This document shows positions 12,001 through 29,509 of a DNA stretch of 64,000 bases, piece after piece. Position 1 is the stretch's first letter; every line of letters begins with the position of its first letter. The translations under genes were made by a program, and so were the position numbers. Source of the DNA: Lunularia cruciata (lineage: Eukaryota; Streptophyta; Marchantiopsida; Lunulariales; Lunulariaceae); NCBI GenBank assembly GCA_948567375.1, contig OX419761.1:22942501-23006500 (forward strand), given 5' to 3'. The notes beneath the pieces are model-generated. The model saw only the letters and a list, made by a program, of their open reading frames with translations. It was not told the DNA's origin and searched no databases.

Positions 12001-14849
12001 CAATAAATCATTCCAAGTCAAATGATTACCATCATAATGCGCATCTAGCTTCACATTTATATCCAGAACCTCCTAATTTACCAAATTATAACTTAAACTT
12101 TCCAACCAAGCAGTGTACCAAGCCCTCGAAAAGGTCAACTTTGACAAAAATTGATTAAAGTACATATTAATTAGTAGGCTACCCGGAAAGAAAACTTCGA
12201 TCTCATTTATGTACTGGAGCTCATTTACGCTCATGCTTAATCTGAACTCTCTGCGTAATTTAAACAATTGACGAACTCTGACATATGTACGAACCCGGGG
12301 GATGAATAGAACTTTATACACCACTTTGGTTTTTCCAACCAAAGTACGATTATTTCAATATTAGAAAAACCTCAACCGGGACAGCAAGAAGGAAAGATGA
12401 AAGAGACAATGACGAAAGAAAGTGCTTGGCCAAAAGCACCACCAAAGAGCAGAGATGGTGGGTGATGGTGCCTCTTTCTTGGAACTTTAATCGTCATGAC
12501 TCCAGGTAGAAGTGGGACTTTATGTTGTTCATATCCTTTTAGACAAGACAAGTAAAACGCTTGCTTGCTTTTCCTTCAAGTGTCCTAGAATCACTCCGCC
12601 AGCAGCTTTACCAGCCCTATTTTTGAAACTTACAATAAGGTCATTAGTTCAAAGGGTACAACTACAGTACTTGGTAGATAAACAAAATAAGTCATCCAAG
12701 TTGGCTTGGACTACTGCATTTTAGAGCTAAAATCTTAGCCTACACTCCGCAACTTTGTTTGCGAAAATTAGTCGAAATTGTGTTCCGAGCTTTTTGCTTG
12801 GAGCGGAGAGTAGGGTTACAGTCAGCTCTAGGCTTGAATTTTTACGTTTATATTACTGGACACTAGTAGGTCTCTGGTCGTATAGTATTCTTGATAAATT
12901 GATGTTTGTCAAAGTATAAGTGAAAGTCCAGCGGATTCTAGACCTTTGATTTTTTATATAAAAGTTTTACAAGCATATATGCATCGGATTAAGCTTCCAT
13001 TTGAAAAGCTTGACAAAGTGCAAAATTGAGCCTAGAAAGTATTGCAACAATGATGAGTACATCCTGCATGAATTATATATCATGTCACGATAGGTCATGT
13101 GAAGATAGCGTATAAGTACGTCTAGACTGCTACACCATTAATTTCACCCAAAAACAGGACATAGAAATCTGACTGGATTACAAATTTTACTCTTGACTTA
13201 ATCTTACATTTTGATCAAGTAAATAGAACTCAACCTCAAGAGAAATTTAATGAGAGTCACTTAATTTGATAAAGTTGATAAATGTAAGTGGTATATTTTT
13301 TCTTGGGTTGTAGATTCTAGATACTCTAAAACTATTTAGTAAAAACTAGAGACATCATTAGGTTACATATGATTCTAACCAAGAAGGAAAGTATATGCAG
13401 TAAAAGGCAAGGTCAGCTTGGTTATGCTGTGCAAAATATAAGCAGTAAATAATGTCAAAAATCTAAAGCAAATAAGATGAGTTTAAGTTGTAAAGATGGA
13501 GGAGAAAACCAAAAATGCAATAGATGTCAAAAAATTATGAATTGAGATATGTGAACTTATCAAGTTTTACTATGAGTTTTGAACACAATTTAATACATGA
13601 TAATTAAATTTATCATATGATCACTTCAAAATCAAACCTTTATACTCTGAAATGCAAAGATGAGAGATAAACAAAGCTAAACAATACTTCTAACAGATCA
13701 AGTATGCATATCTATTGTATAATGTAAGGAAGGTAGGGGGATTAGGGATGTGGCACACTGTCATGATTAGGGATTTGGCATGCTGACAGGTTCTTGTACG
13801 GGAGATAGTTTGGCTATTGGTGTGTTCTTCTACCAGATTTTTCTTGTAACTAATGATTCTTGTACCTAAGGTTCCTATATCAAGTAGTTCTTGTACCGGG
13901 AGGTGTTTGTATAGGCAGGTTTTTGTACAAACAGATTGTGTACTGCACATGGTGCAGCCTATATACCAATAAATTCTTCAGTGTGCATAGGAGTCTAGCA
14001 CTACTACCACAAATAGGCGGACATATCACACAATATGGAGTCTGTAGGAGTCGCTTCCCATTATTGACTTCATCAATATGTGCTTGAGGTTTGGCACCGA
14101 TCCTATCTATGATGGGCGGTCATACCTAATAGTGGATGGGACATTGGAGGCAGAGAGAGATCTTTGGTGGTTGCAAATAAGCACCTCTCACCTCTCTTAT
14201 AGGTTTTTTTTTCTTTAATTTTTTGTCCTTTCTTTTTTTTTCTCTTTTGTGTCAAGAAAATTGCATTTCTCTACTATGTCTCATTTTTTGGTGATGGTCT
14301 TTCTTGTGTACTCTTTAGGAGGATTACACCTTCAGTAGATTTTTCCTAAATGCCTCCATTTTGTTCATTGGCATAGGGCCATAGACAAACTGTCTTAAGC
14401 ATCACTCCTCATTTGGCACCTCACACCCCGTATGTGCAACCAAAGGGTCAACCTTTATATTGTATTTCTCAACATACACTCACAGTTGTTGAGGTTTATC
14501 TAGATGGCTTCCCCTTGGTCCCCAAGACACATGCTTCTCCTATACTAGTGGACGCCCCTATGGAGTATGCTCCATTCTTTATCCTCCCCTATCTTCATCC
14601 TTAGGACACGGACACCCCACACCTTCCCTCCACCTTGGACCCTCATCCCACCCCTATTGCCCCACCACCTCTATAGGACTATTTGGAGCTTCTTATTCCT
14701 CCTACCGCCTTGCCATCCCCATAGGTTTAGTCTCCTCCACTTGGGCCCATAGCGCATCCTTATACCCCACCCCATCAACATCCCATACACTCTTCTTCAT
14801 ATTGTACATGAATAGGGATCAGTCTTGCCCAACATAAAGGGAGATCTTG
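9005..14849. other. No recognisable gene
   Basis: The frames are short on both strands. The overlapping opposite-strand frames at 9578-9949 look like chance openings around a GA-rich tract. 13780-13970 holds several spaced, degenerate copies of a TTCTTGTAC-type motif. 14410-14800 is C-rich and may be the decayed 5' part of the non-LTR element that follows. Confidence 0.45.
11047..11064. repeat. Perfect 18-bp palindrome
   Basis: CTATGGGATATCCCATAG reads identically on both strands. It lies in a stretch (10990-11340) that is locally richer in G and C than its surroundings and has no open frame. No function is assigned. Confidence 0.6.
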
Positions 14850-17460
14850 TTGTTGACATATGAGAGTGGAGGCCATCTCTATTCCCATCCTGTTAGACTT
14901 CTTCCACACTCTGGTAGTATCTCTACATGCTTCTCCCAACTCATACACTTGGTTACACTCTTTGGACCATATGCAAGTATTCTTACCAAGTTTGTAGTGC
15001 TTACGGATGTATACTAGGATTCCTATGCCCTCATATCTCTTGTGAGATCCACACTCTCCCTCCTACTACGTGCTATTTTAGCTAATGACAAGGGGAGAGA
15101 TATCTTTGCTTGGAAATTCTTGGCCCTTTTTCCCCAATGGACTTCTTCCAACCCATGGAGGCACTTTGGGCCATCAAGAGATTGCCTTTAGGATTCATAA
15201 GTTCTTGAGAGGAGATTGTGCAACTCTTTAGGAAGATTACACCTTAAGGTCCCATGTCATTCCCAGGTGGATTGCAAAGTCTCCAAAACTCCATGCCCTA
15301 CTCCCACACCATTGTCACCTTTGTTGATCCTTGATATACGTTAGGTAGGTGAGTACATATGGGCAGCCCAAGCGCTCTCACCCTCTTGACCAATGCTCTT
15401 TTCCTTTGAGACTTTATCAGACCTCTAGATCCTCCATCCACACTCCTTCGAGATCTCCTTTCATTCCTTTGTGATTATCAGCCATATGAGGAGTTATAGT
15501 TGACAAAGTCTTGCTTTGTCCATGCACTATCGCCCATCTTGTGTTTCTTGATGGTTGGTCCATCTAGCCTAGTTTTTGGGAATCTACAAGATTACCTCGC
15601 CCTATATGATCCAGATTCAAGTTTTTCTCTTCTCTTTGCACTTTGCTAGCACATTGCCTCTAATCATGTGCCTCCTATGGCAACTTGTCTATTTGGCATT
15701 TCATATCTTCTTGCTCTTGCAAAGGAGACCTTAGATATGCACCCCATTGCCATTGGAGATTTTTTTTGCATCAAATCTCTTGCACTATCTACTTACATAT
15801 GCAATAGTCTTTTTCTTCCTTCTTGTCTCCCCATCAGTTTGTTATGGCTACTCAAAGGGGCTACAAGATTGTTATTGTAGCCATTTGAGCATCCTTAGAC
15901 ATTCATCTAGATTGGGTGGTGGTCCAAGTTGATGACTCCAATGCATTTAATGCCATCTCTTGTCTAGCATTATTGCATGCTCTTTTCTCAACAATAAATC
16001 ATATCCCTTCCTTGATCCTCTTTATATATACATTTTATCGTATTGAGACACCTTTATTATACAACCACTATATTATTGTAGAAGAGTTGTCATGGTTGAC
16101 ATCAATTGAGTGCACACAACAAGGGGATCCATTGAGAGGGCCTCTATTTTCCGTAACACATTACATGGCTTTAAAATAAGTAGCAACAACTTTCTTATCT
16201 TGTCTTTTCCCATCCATCTTGGATAACACTTGTATTTTGGGCCTATTGGAGGATGTAGTTAGAGTAGTCTCTGCTTTTCAAACTCAGCTTAGAAGCCTTG
16301 GTTTATATGGAGTTGTAAATGAAAGATCTAAAGCCATGCATGGTCCTCACTCCCATTGACTTCCCACCATGATTCTAGATCCTTATTGGGTTTCAAAGTT
16401 TTGGGATCTCTGTTGGGATAGAAGGATTTCTGTACTTTGTTCATATTAGACACCTTAGTATAGGCCATAGCTCATGCTCACCTCCTCTCCCAATTGAGGA
16501 ATACCCAAGTGGCCTATTCTATTCTTAGTTGGTATCACCTTCCTATGGCCTCATATCTAGCACGTACATTCTTGCTTATGGAGGCATTATTGCCACATTT
16601 GCGGATGTTTGACAGTATTATCCGCCATAATTTCTCCATTTTTTTATGGTCATGCATGCTCCATAATTATTAGATTAGTGGTGTAGGCATCAAATAGCTC
16701 TCCCCATAGTCATGGATGGATTCAATCTCATAGGGTAGGAGGTTGCCACATAGCATATATTGGAGCATGAGCTTGAGTGGTCGCTTGATTAGCAGACTGG
16801 TTCTTATGTGAAGGTCATCCTTTTTTGTTAGGACCTATCATGACAGTTGATTCAAACAACTACACCTTCCAAACATATCTTAAATTGGTTGGTGACTTAT
16901 TACTAGGCCTTTCACACACATCACTCCTTGATTTCTTGACTTTGTTTCCCTAGTTTCTAAGAAGCTTCATGTGGATCTTAATGAGCATATGAACACTCAC
17001 ACACTTACTAGCATCCTCACCAATGTGCCTTTACTTGACAAAGCTAGGATCCTCTCTTGCAAGAGAGTATCTTTGCACTTGATTGATGACTTCCATTTCA
17101 CTTCTAAGTAATTTTCCACAACACTCTGACTAAGGTTGGATCTCTGATATCTAGCTATCATAGGACCAATGCACATGTGGTTCCCCTTATGATATGCATG
17201 GGATATACTTTCTATGATGTGCAGTAGGTGGCAAGCCCACTAGAGTCCATGATGTACTTTGAGATGTGGTTGCTCGGATCTTACGTGCTACACTAACACA
17301 TGTTCAAATTGAGCAATGGTTGGATCTACCAAAACCACCTATTTGTTGAGTGTGAGCAAATATAGTTACTTTCATTGATAATCACCGTACCTTACGTGAT
17401 TTGGTGGTGGTGAACACTCTATAGTGGAGTTCTTGACATGTACATGCAAGAGCAACAACA
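14850..17460 (+). mobile_element. Decayed non-LTR (LINE-type) retrotransposon
   Basis: Fragments of one polyprotein can be followed on the + strand through many stops and frameshifts: an N-terminal region from about 14.85 kb, the reverse transcriptase core at about 15.85-16.36 kb, and a C-terminal region to about 17.45 kb. There are no flanking long terminal repeats. The 3' end continues into a non-coding tail (17463-18030) that recurs beside a 5'-truncated copy at 36.7 kb, as expected for target-primed reverse transcription. The 5' boundary is not definable by eye, and no target duplication was seen. Confidence 0.65.
15847..16356 (+). pseudogene. Reverse transcriptase core of the non-LTR element (broken)
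   Basis: One frame carries successive RT landmarks. WVVVQVDDSNAFN matches the first catalytic-aspartate block (residues like QVD..NAFN), TQQGDPLRGPLF matches the QGxPL fingers/palm block, and FPSILDNTCILGL occupies the place of the F/Y-A-D-D block. In that last block the aspartate pair has become Asp-Asn (16222-16227), so the catalytic centre is destroyed. In-frame stops occur near 15892 and at 16177-16179. The enzyme would have copied element RNA at a nicked target; this copy cannot. It resembles RT polyproteins of a plant non-LTR group, which I recall but cannot search. Confidence 0.7.
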
Positions 17461-17462
17461 AC

Positions 17463-18030
17463 CATTGCCTCTAGGAGCAAGGATGACTACTAAATACTAT
17501 AGCTCTAGTTGGATACCTTTGTCTCTCTAGTGATTGAGATTTTGGGCTCCTACATCACAATTGCGACAATCTTCTCAAGGATGCAACATGAGGTTCTTTG
17601 CATAGGAGAGAGCACTGACTATCTCTCTAACCATGATCACCTCTTATTATTGACAGAGTGTATCAATCACTTTGCAATGTTGCAATGCACTCAGATGTTA
17701 GGTCTTCATTGCCATGCAACTGTAGTGAGGAAGACAAGCATGGCTAGAATTCCCCTTCATCACTTGTAGGACATACCATTGGAGGACCTCTACTATATAA
17801 TTCAAGAGTAGATCTTCACTTCTTGGGTTTCTTTGTTGCTTGTTCTTGGAGCACTTTTTCATTGGGTTCTTTTGAGACCTTTTTGGTATTTGTTCTTGTT
17901 TTTGGCCATGTCAAACTATTGGGCCTTGTGCCTCTCTTTCTTTGTGCACTTTTTTGTACCTTATACTACTTTCTCCTTTCTTTCTTTTGGGGTAATTTTT
18001 TTATCTAAATGCTCCTTGCAAGCACTCTCT
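17463..18030 (+). repeat. 3' tail repeat of the non-LTR element, copy 1
   Basis: The segment is similar along its length to about 36885-37430. Shared landmarks are the block around TTTGTCTCTCTTGTGATTGA, the phrase TACCATTGGAGGACCTCTAC, and a T-rich pyrimidine tail. It follows the coding remains directly, so it is interpreted as 3' untranslated sequence of the same family. Confidence 0.55.
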
Positions 18031-21000
18031 AAAATATCTATTAAAAAACTTATGAGAGAGCCAAAAAAATGGAATTATAAGGCACCAATGTTTGAAAATT
18101 TTTTTTATATAAAACAAACTTTTAAGTAGGTATTGAAAAGAATAAAATTCAGTTACGATAACAAAAAATAATTTTTCTAGAGCCCAAGCTAGTGATGCTT
18201 TTGGTCACTAGATGTTTGCCATCCTTTGCTTTTTGTATCTTCTTCTTTGTGTTTCTTTGAGATATTAATACAAAATTTAATTCTAAAATTGCTAGATATG
18301 TAAGATTTATTGAGATATTAACTGAAATATTAGATATTAGAATATGGAGATATTGTATAGTTTACTTTCTGTACAATGAGATATTATATTAAAATAATAA
18401 ATAATATAATATAATATAATATAAATCCAAATTATTAAAAGAAACATTTAAAATTTTAATATTGTCTTATATTGGATACTTATATTAGCCTTTCACTCTA
18501 CTGCAGTCACTTCATTTTGTGGCAATATAACTCCAATAATTTGAAAATGACAAATAAGCATACATGTGGTGGCAAAAGCAAAAGATATCTTAAAGTACTA
18601 GTGACAAAAGTTAGTTGTCTATAGCTTACTAGAGTTATCGGGGTTGCTCATAAATTATTTATTTAAAACTTGAAATTTATTAGGAAATCTAGTATTTATT
18701 AGGGTTTCCATAAATAATACCAACTTCTTTTAATAATGAAGAACATGCTTTAATAATGAAGAACTACAATTTTTGGATTGTAGTTCAAAAGAACTCTTGT
18801 TTCCAAAGTGATTATTGTTATTAACTCTGACTCACTCTAATTTTGCACATCTTGAAATTATGGTATATAAATCATAACTTCCAAATATCTAAGAAACTCA
18901 ATTTGAGTTCTTTTATTTTTCTCTATCATGTTCAAATAAAAATAAATTAATTAAAATTTTTGTAAATGAAGAAATTATATGAAATGATATCTTACATCAA
19001 GATTATGTTTTTAGAAATATCACTTTTGAAATCTGAACTACAATGCAAGAGAAGTATAGAGAGATGGTATAAAAGTAACCCTCCAACTCTTAGATTATGA
19101 AATATCTCTTCTATATGTATAACAATCAAACTATATCTCACGTAGCAAGAAATCTATAATGATCTAACTAAAACTTATCATATTTAAAGTATACAAAGGG
19201 TAGAAGAATGGTGGCAATCTATAACTAAAGTGGGTCATGATGGCTCTAGAGGTCTATCAAGTCATATCCTTATGATTTGATATTTAAACTAGAAAGAAGC
19301 AATTATAAGCTAGACCATATCTTACTTAAATCAAATGTAAAAGAAGAAAAGCCATTATAAGGAATATATTTTGGATTGATAATAAATTGATCAAAATCAT
19401 ATAGGTGTTCAAGAAGCTCATACAAACATGGAGGAAAACATGAAGAAAAGAGATGTGATAGCTAAGATTACATGAAAAAAGATGTGTATTTCATATGATA
19501 ATGGTTTCAATAGGGAATGAAAAAAGCTAAATTATGAACATATGTAAAATCAATATAAAAAGAAGGGAAGGAAGAGGTGTGATTCTAAGTTGAAACTAAG
19601 AATATGATACAATAAATATTGTGGTTCTAAGAATATAGAAAATAAATAATGAATTTTCCTCAAATAAACAATAAATCACTTTGCAACAACTCTTTGATTC
19701 AACTCCAGTAAGCTTACAAACACCATCATCAAAGAGCTCGAGACCTTGGAAGAGAGCAAAGAAAGCAAAGCTTATCATGATGAACAAACTTGGAAATAAA
19801 GTGCAAAGTGAGATAATAGGAGTGAACTATGCTATTAAATTATTATTTTGCTCCTTTGTAGGTGAAATTTTCAATAACCTTCAAGTAATCACCACTATTA
19901 AAGAGTAATTTCTCACAGGCAAGGATTGTGTATTTATAAAAGATAAATATTTTCTTAGATTCATTCCAAACATACAAAGGTAGAGATATTGAAGAAGAGA
20001 GGTCTTTGTTGTTCAAGTAAAAAAACTAGTAAGAATAATAAAATTACCAAGAATAAAGAAATGAATTGGAAGATGGACAAGATGCCAAAGAGCAAAATAA
20101 GGAGAAGAATAATTTGATTGCTAAATGGAATAAAACACTAAAATTATATTTAAAGATGTTGATGAAATAGTTGGAGATGTGAGAAGTAAAATATAGAAAA
20201 GATAAGAAAGATTTAATATTGGTCTTGAGGCAAGGATAAAGGTTTTAATTCACTTATAAAAAGAGCTTTAGCATGTGGGTTAAATAACTTGTGAAGTGGT
20301 GTACAATCATCAAGTAGGGTTTAATAAAAAGAAATCCAATAATATTGACCAATCTAATAATTCTAGAAATGCACAAGAAATAAGTGAAGAAGATCTTCTT
20401 CAAGTTGCAATTTTCTAAAGCATATTCCTACCTTTATACATGAGTTTATGAAATACTTCTCTTTCTGGTCTAGGTTTAAATTAATGAATTTCATCTCACA
20501 ATGTTTTTCACTAATGAATGGACTCATAGAGTAAAGAAGATGTATACTTCAAATTGCACTTAATTCAAGGCTTTGAATATCCCATAACATTGTCACAAGA
20601 CATATTACACCTTGAACTACTTATTTTTCCCCTTGTAAATTTATCGACAAATTCAACTCTGATGTTCATAGTACAACATAAAATCAACCTAAGAAGTGTG
20701 TATGGAAAGTAAATAAAGGATAACCAACCATATTTTTCTTGGACAATAGTTGGATGTAGATGGAAGATGCAGAAGAAAACTTCTATAGGTTAATCAAATC
20801 TTGCAAATCTTGGGAATGATTCTTGATGCTTTGCTAAACAAGTCTCAATTATACTACTCTTAGACATATCAAAAGGCAGTTGGTTCAGGAGACATATGTA
20901 AAGTATTAAAATAAAAACATATGAAAAATTAAAATATACTCTGCAATACATTATTGCATTCAAGGAATTAAGAAAAATTATTTGAAGATTTCATGTTTAG

Positions 21001-21394
21001 ATTACATTATTTTATTAACATTCTCTTTAACTAAAGATGAAATGTTCAAATATTATTTAGAAACCCGACATGGAAGTTTACAATGTGCCTATAAAATTGA
21101 CTTGATGAAACTATTTAGAGATTGAATCAAATATCTAACCATCTATTAAATTTTGATAGATATTTGATAGTGCTCAAAATTACTACAAGAGCACTATTAT
21201 TTACCATTTTATGTATAATACAAGGTTCCCAAAGGATAGTGTTCAATGATAAGACATATTTTAGAAGCTCATCCGACATGGAAATTTGAAGTTGGTTTTA
21301 TAAAAGGAAAAGAATGCCATAGATTACTATACCAGGTCTTACAAAGGGATGTAAGTTGATACTTGTATTGTTCTAAGATCCATTTTGAACATAA
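18031..21394. other. AT-rich intergenic sequence
   Basis: The composition falls sharply in G+C compared with flanking DNA, with runs such as TATAATATAATATAATATAA around 18400. No open frame above 75 codons occurs and no motif was recognised. A scaffold-attachment role or old repeat debris are possible; the sequence does not decide. Confidence 0.4.
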
Positions 21395-21521
21395 CTTAGA
21401 AAATAAATATATAATATATATATCTATATACATTATATATTTATTTTCTAAGTTTAAATAGTTTCCAAATAGTTTTCAAATAGTTTCCAAACTTATTAAA
21501 AATAAGTTTGGAAACTATTTG
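21395..21521. repeat. Two adjacent perfect hairpins
   Basis: Hairpin 1 has 21-bp arms at 21395-21415 and 21432-21452 with a 16-nt loop. Hairpin 2 has 21-bp arms at 21477-21497 and 21501-21521 with a 3-nt loop. Both are perfect complements. Between them lies a short tandem run of an AAATAGTTTCC-like unit that is also part of the second arm. The surroundings are AT-rich, but the arms are too long and perfect to be routine for random AT-rich DNA. Confidence 0.75.
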
Positions 21522-26990
<5,469 letters not shown>

Positions 26991-27438
26991 GAACAGCAGC
27001 TGAGTAACTCTTGATATCCTCAATGGTGGAAGGAGTATCAGAGCCAAGGTCGTAGAAGAACGTCTTAACAGTTACTGATGGTTAGGAGATAACTCGGGGA
27101 TCAAGGGAAAAATGTAGTCCAGCTAGATGATAGTTTAGCGAGCAATTAAGCAGCGTTTATTCAGCTGCATTTGGAGCTGACCGATGCGGTTGCAACACTA
27201 GGACTGTAGGCGGGTGGATGGACGAGATTCTGGCCGCTGAGATTGACCGGGGTTGGATTATTGATGGTTCACGCTTTTGTCCTAGTTCTCCTTCAATCAT
27301 CTTCGGTGGTCGCACTTTAGCTTCCAATTTAGTGGAAACTCATGAGTGAGGAGTGTTCAAGTAAGGGGAGGATGACGTAAACTGTTGCTTTCAGGTCAGT
27401 TCCTCCACTTCCTCTCTTCTACTCTGGACTCGGGGGTT

Positions 27439-28365
27439 ATGTGCGGATTCGCTTCTCCTCCTATTTGGCGCGGGAAAGCTACTGTGGAGAGTGAGACTCA
27501 TGACTGCTTGTCAAACAATGTGCACCAAGTTGAGGAGAATGACAGCTCTGAACAAGCTTCCGAAGATTACTCTATCGACGAGGAGGATCGAGTGGTTTCA
27601 TGTCTGCCGAATTGCTGTACCGCTCAGAAGATGGCTTTGTCTTCAGTATATTCGCCTGTATTAACTTCCTTAGGTTACCCCCATCCCTTGCCGTCTCATA
27701 GCTCTTGCCGCAGAGGAGTCGCTGAAAGTTCTTTCGTGAATATTTGTCACTATTTTGAATCCTCTGCCAGTTGGTTTACAATTGCGTCTGTTTCCCAAGC
27801 TCGCTTTGGATGGAATTTTCCCGGATTAACCATTTTAACTCACATTTCTGTTCCACATGATGCATCGGCAGAACCCATAGACTCTACTCCCCCGGCTATC
27901 AGACGGCGACTCTCTCTCTCTAATCCAGAGGGAGGTCAGGGTCTGAATGCGAGCCCTGCTTGTGGTTTCATCCTTTGTATACATGGGGTTTGGAGCGCTG
28001 CCTCTCATGCTGTCATACCATCGGACAGAAACAACGCCCCCGAGCTCGGGAGTTGCGCACTACCTATTGGTCCATGGAGAGATGTCATGGGCCAACGAAT
28101 GGTGTGGCTCGTGGTGGTTATGGAACAAAGAGGATATCCTGCATACTCTGGCGAGCCCGGGGCTGCAGTGAGACCCTCACTTTGGAGAACTGTAAAATGT
28201 GGGGCTAGAGCAGGAAAGGTTGGTGTCTTACATCCTTGTGGCGAAGATTGGAGCTCGTCTCATGAGCTAGTTGGGGTCACTTCTCAGGATGACTACAGGC
28301 ATGCGATTCCTTCTCAGTGCATCACTGGTGAGAATCTCACTGCCAATAATCTTTGGTTTTCTTGA
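27439..28365 (+). CDS. Hypothetical open frame, possibly a first exon
   Basis: The first ATG of a 326-codon open frame is at 27439, giving 309 codons to the stop at 28363-28365. It is the longest frame outside the retroelements, and its length makes chance less likely. The N-terminal third holds an acidic stretch rich in Glu, Asp and Ser (residues about 30-55). The rest is Ser/Pro/Gly-rich with scattered Cys and Trp, and no known domain, signal peptide or clear membrane segment. A second + frame overlaps its distal half (27947-28171), so the true exon may end near 27930. It could be a separate gene or the 5' end of the gene that follows. I do not recognise it. Confidence 0.3.
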   Translation: MCGFASPPIWRGKATVESETHDCLSNNVHQVEENDSSEQASEDYSIDEEDRVVSCLPNCCTAQKMALSSVYSPVLTSLGYPHPLPSHSSCRRGVAESSFVNICHYFESSASWFTIASVSQARFGWNFPGLTILTHISVPHDASAEPIDSTPPAIRRRLSLSNPEGGQGLNASPACGFILCIHGVWSAASHAVIPSDRNNAPELGSCALPIGPWRDVMGQRMVWLVVVMEQRGYPAYSGEPGAAVRPSLWRTVKCGARAGKVGVLHPCGEDWSSSHELVGVTSQDDYRHAIPSQCITGENLTANNLWFS

Positions 28366-28945
28366 CTCATACTGACTGTTCAGAGGTTACGAGCACCGGA
28401 AGATAGGTAGCAGGGATTGCTGATCTTTTGATGGAAGTGTTAACTTCACATAGTCGCTGGTGACGCCGAGGACCACCGGCTCTGTTAATCTGAAGTGGCA
28501 AATGCAAAGCGAAAATGTACACAAACTTGGGGGAGATGGTGAGAGTGAGCAATTTGATAGCAGCTTGCCCATACACCTGACGAAAGTTGGGTGGGAACAC
28601 TGGCGCCAAAGAGTCCTGACCATTAGTCTATCAGTTTTGAAGCTTTCTAGCAAGGAAAGCTCAAAATGTCGATGTTCTGCAGAAGTTAGGAATTTCCATG
28701 ATGGGTAGCCTAGTGGCTCAGTGGGGGCTACTAGGTTTGATAGAGGTTAGACGAGTGTGTGATTACTCCCGAGTTACTTGAGCTCACATGGATCGAAAGC
28801 TTCGGCTTGTATGGCTCACTGCTCAATACTTCTGAAGGAGGGTTTGATTGGTCAGCTTCCCTTGTGCAGGAGTATTCTTCTTAGTTGGATTCTTGTTTGT
28901 ACCTTACGGATGGCGGAGAATATACAGCTGTCTTCACCCTGCTAG

Positions 28946-29400
28946 ATGTGTCTTCTCTCGCACTCCACGAAGCTGGTCAAATTGACAGGTTTGTTCTTAT
29001 CGCTAGCAGGTACGTCCGGAGCTTCACTTCTGGAAGATGGGAGTTCTTGTCAGACCTCCCGTCGCACGACTGCCGACATTTTGCACTCCCAAATCTCACT
29101 TGGAGCTTTCCCCCCTACCAATAGTCCAAATTGCACTGTAGATCGAGATTCCAGGCAACTTTCACAGCTTCGATTTCCTCAGCAACGTCAGGGGGTGAAC
29201 GAGAGCTCTGAAAAAACTGCTTTTGAACCAGTCTCTTCCTTTGACAACATTTCTTTGGTTCCACAATCGGAAGAGAGAAGACAAAGGCAGAGTCATGGAG
29301 GAGGATCTGTCCAGTGGCCCCAGTTCACAGAGCACTCGCGTGTTCCTGGAACTTTCAGAACTTTTTTTAAAGTCTTCCTAAACTTTTCGAGGTTGAAAGG
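28946..29400 (+). CDS. Possible upstream exon of the MTOPVIB-like gene
   Basis: This open frame (152 codons, Ser/Gln/Arg-rich) ends at a good donor: coding sequence ...AAAGG is followed by GTAAGG at 29401. It joins in phase to the exon at 29510 across a 109-bp intron with a pyrimidine-rich 3' part. The true 5' splice site or start within it is not determined; the upstream ATG at 28946 is only the first in frame. An alternative frame (28885-29124) overlaps its first half. No GHKL-type motif is apparent, so the N-terminus of the gene remains unresolved. Confidence 0.3.
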
Positions 29401-29509
29401 GTAAGGACGTCAAACAGTGCCAGTACAAAATTTAATTTTTTCTCATTTTTCCATTTCCAACTATGGCGCATCGTCCTTTTTACTGTCCCGCCTTTCCATG
29501 GAACTTTAG

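Noticed and set aside
28701-28760. GGTAGCCTAGTGGCTCAGTGG-like start resembling a tRNA A/D-arm
   Set aside because: No acceptor-stem closure and no T-arm at the proper distance.
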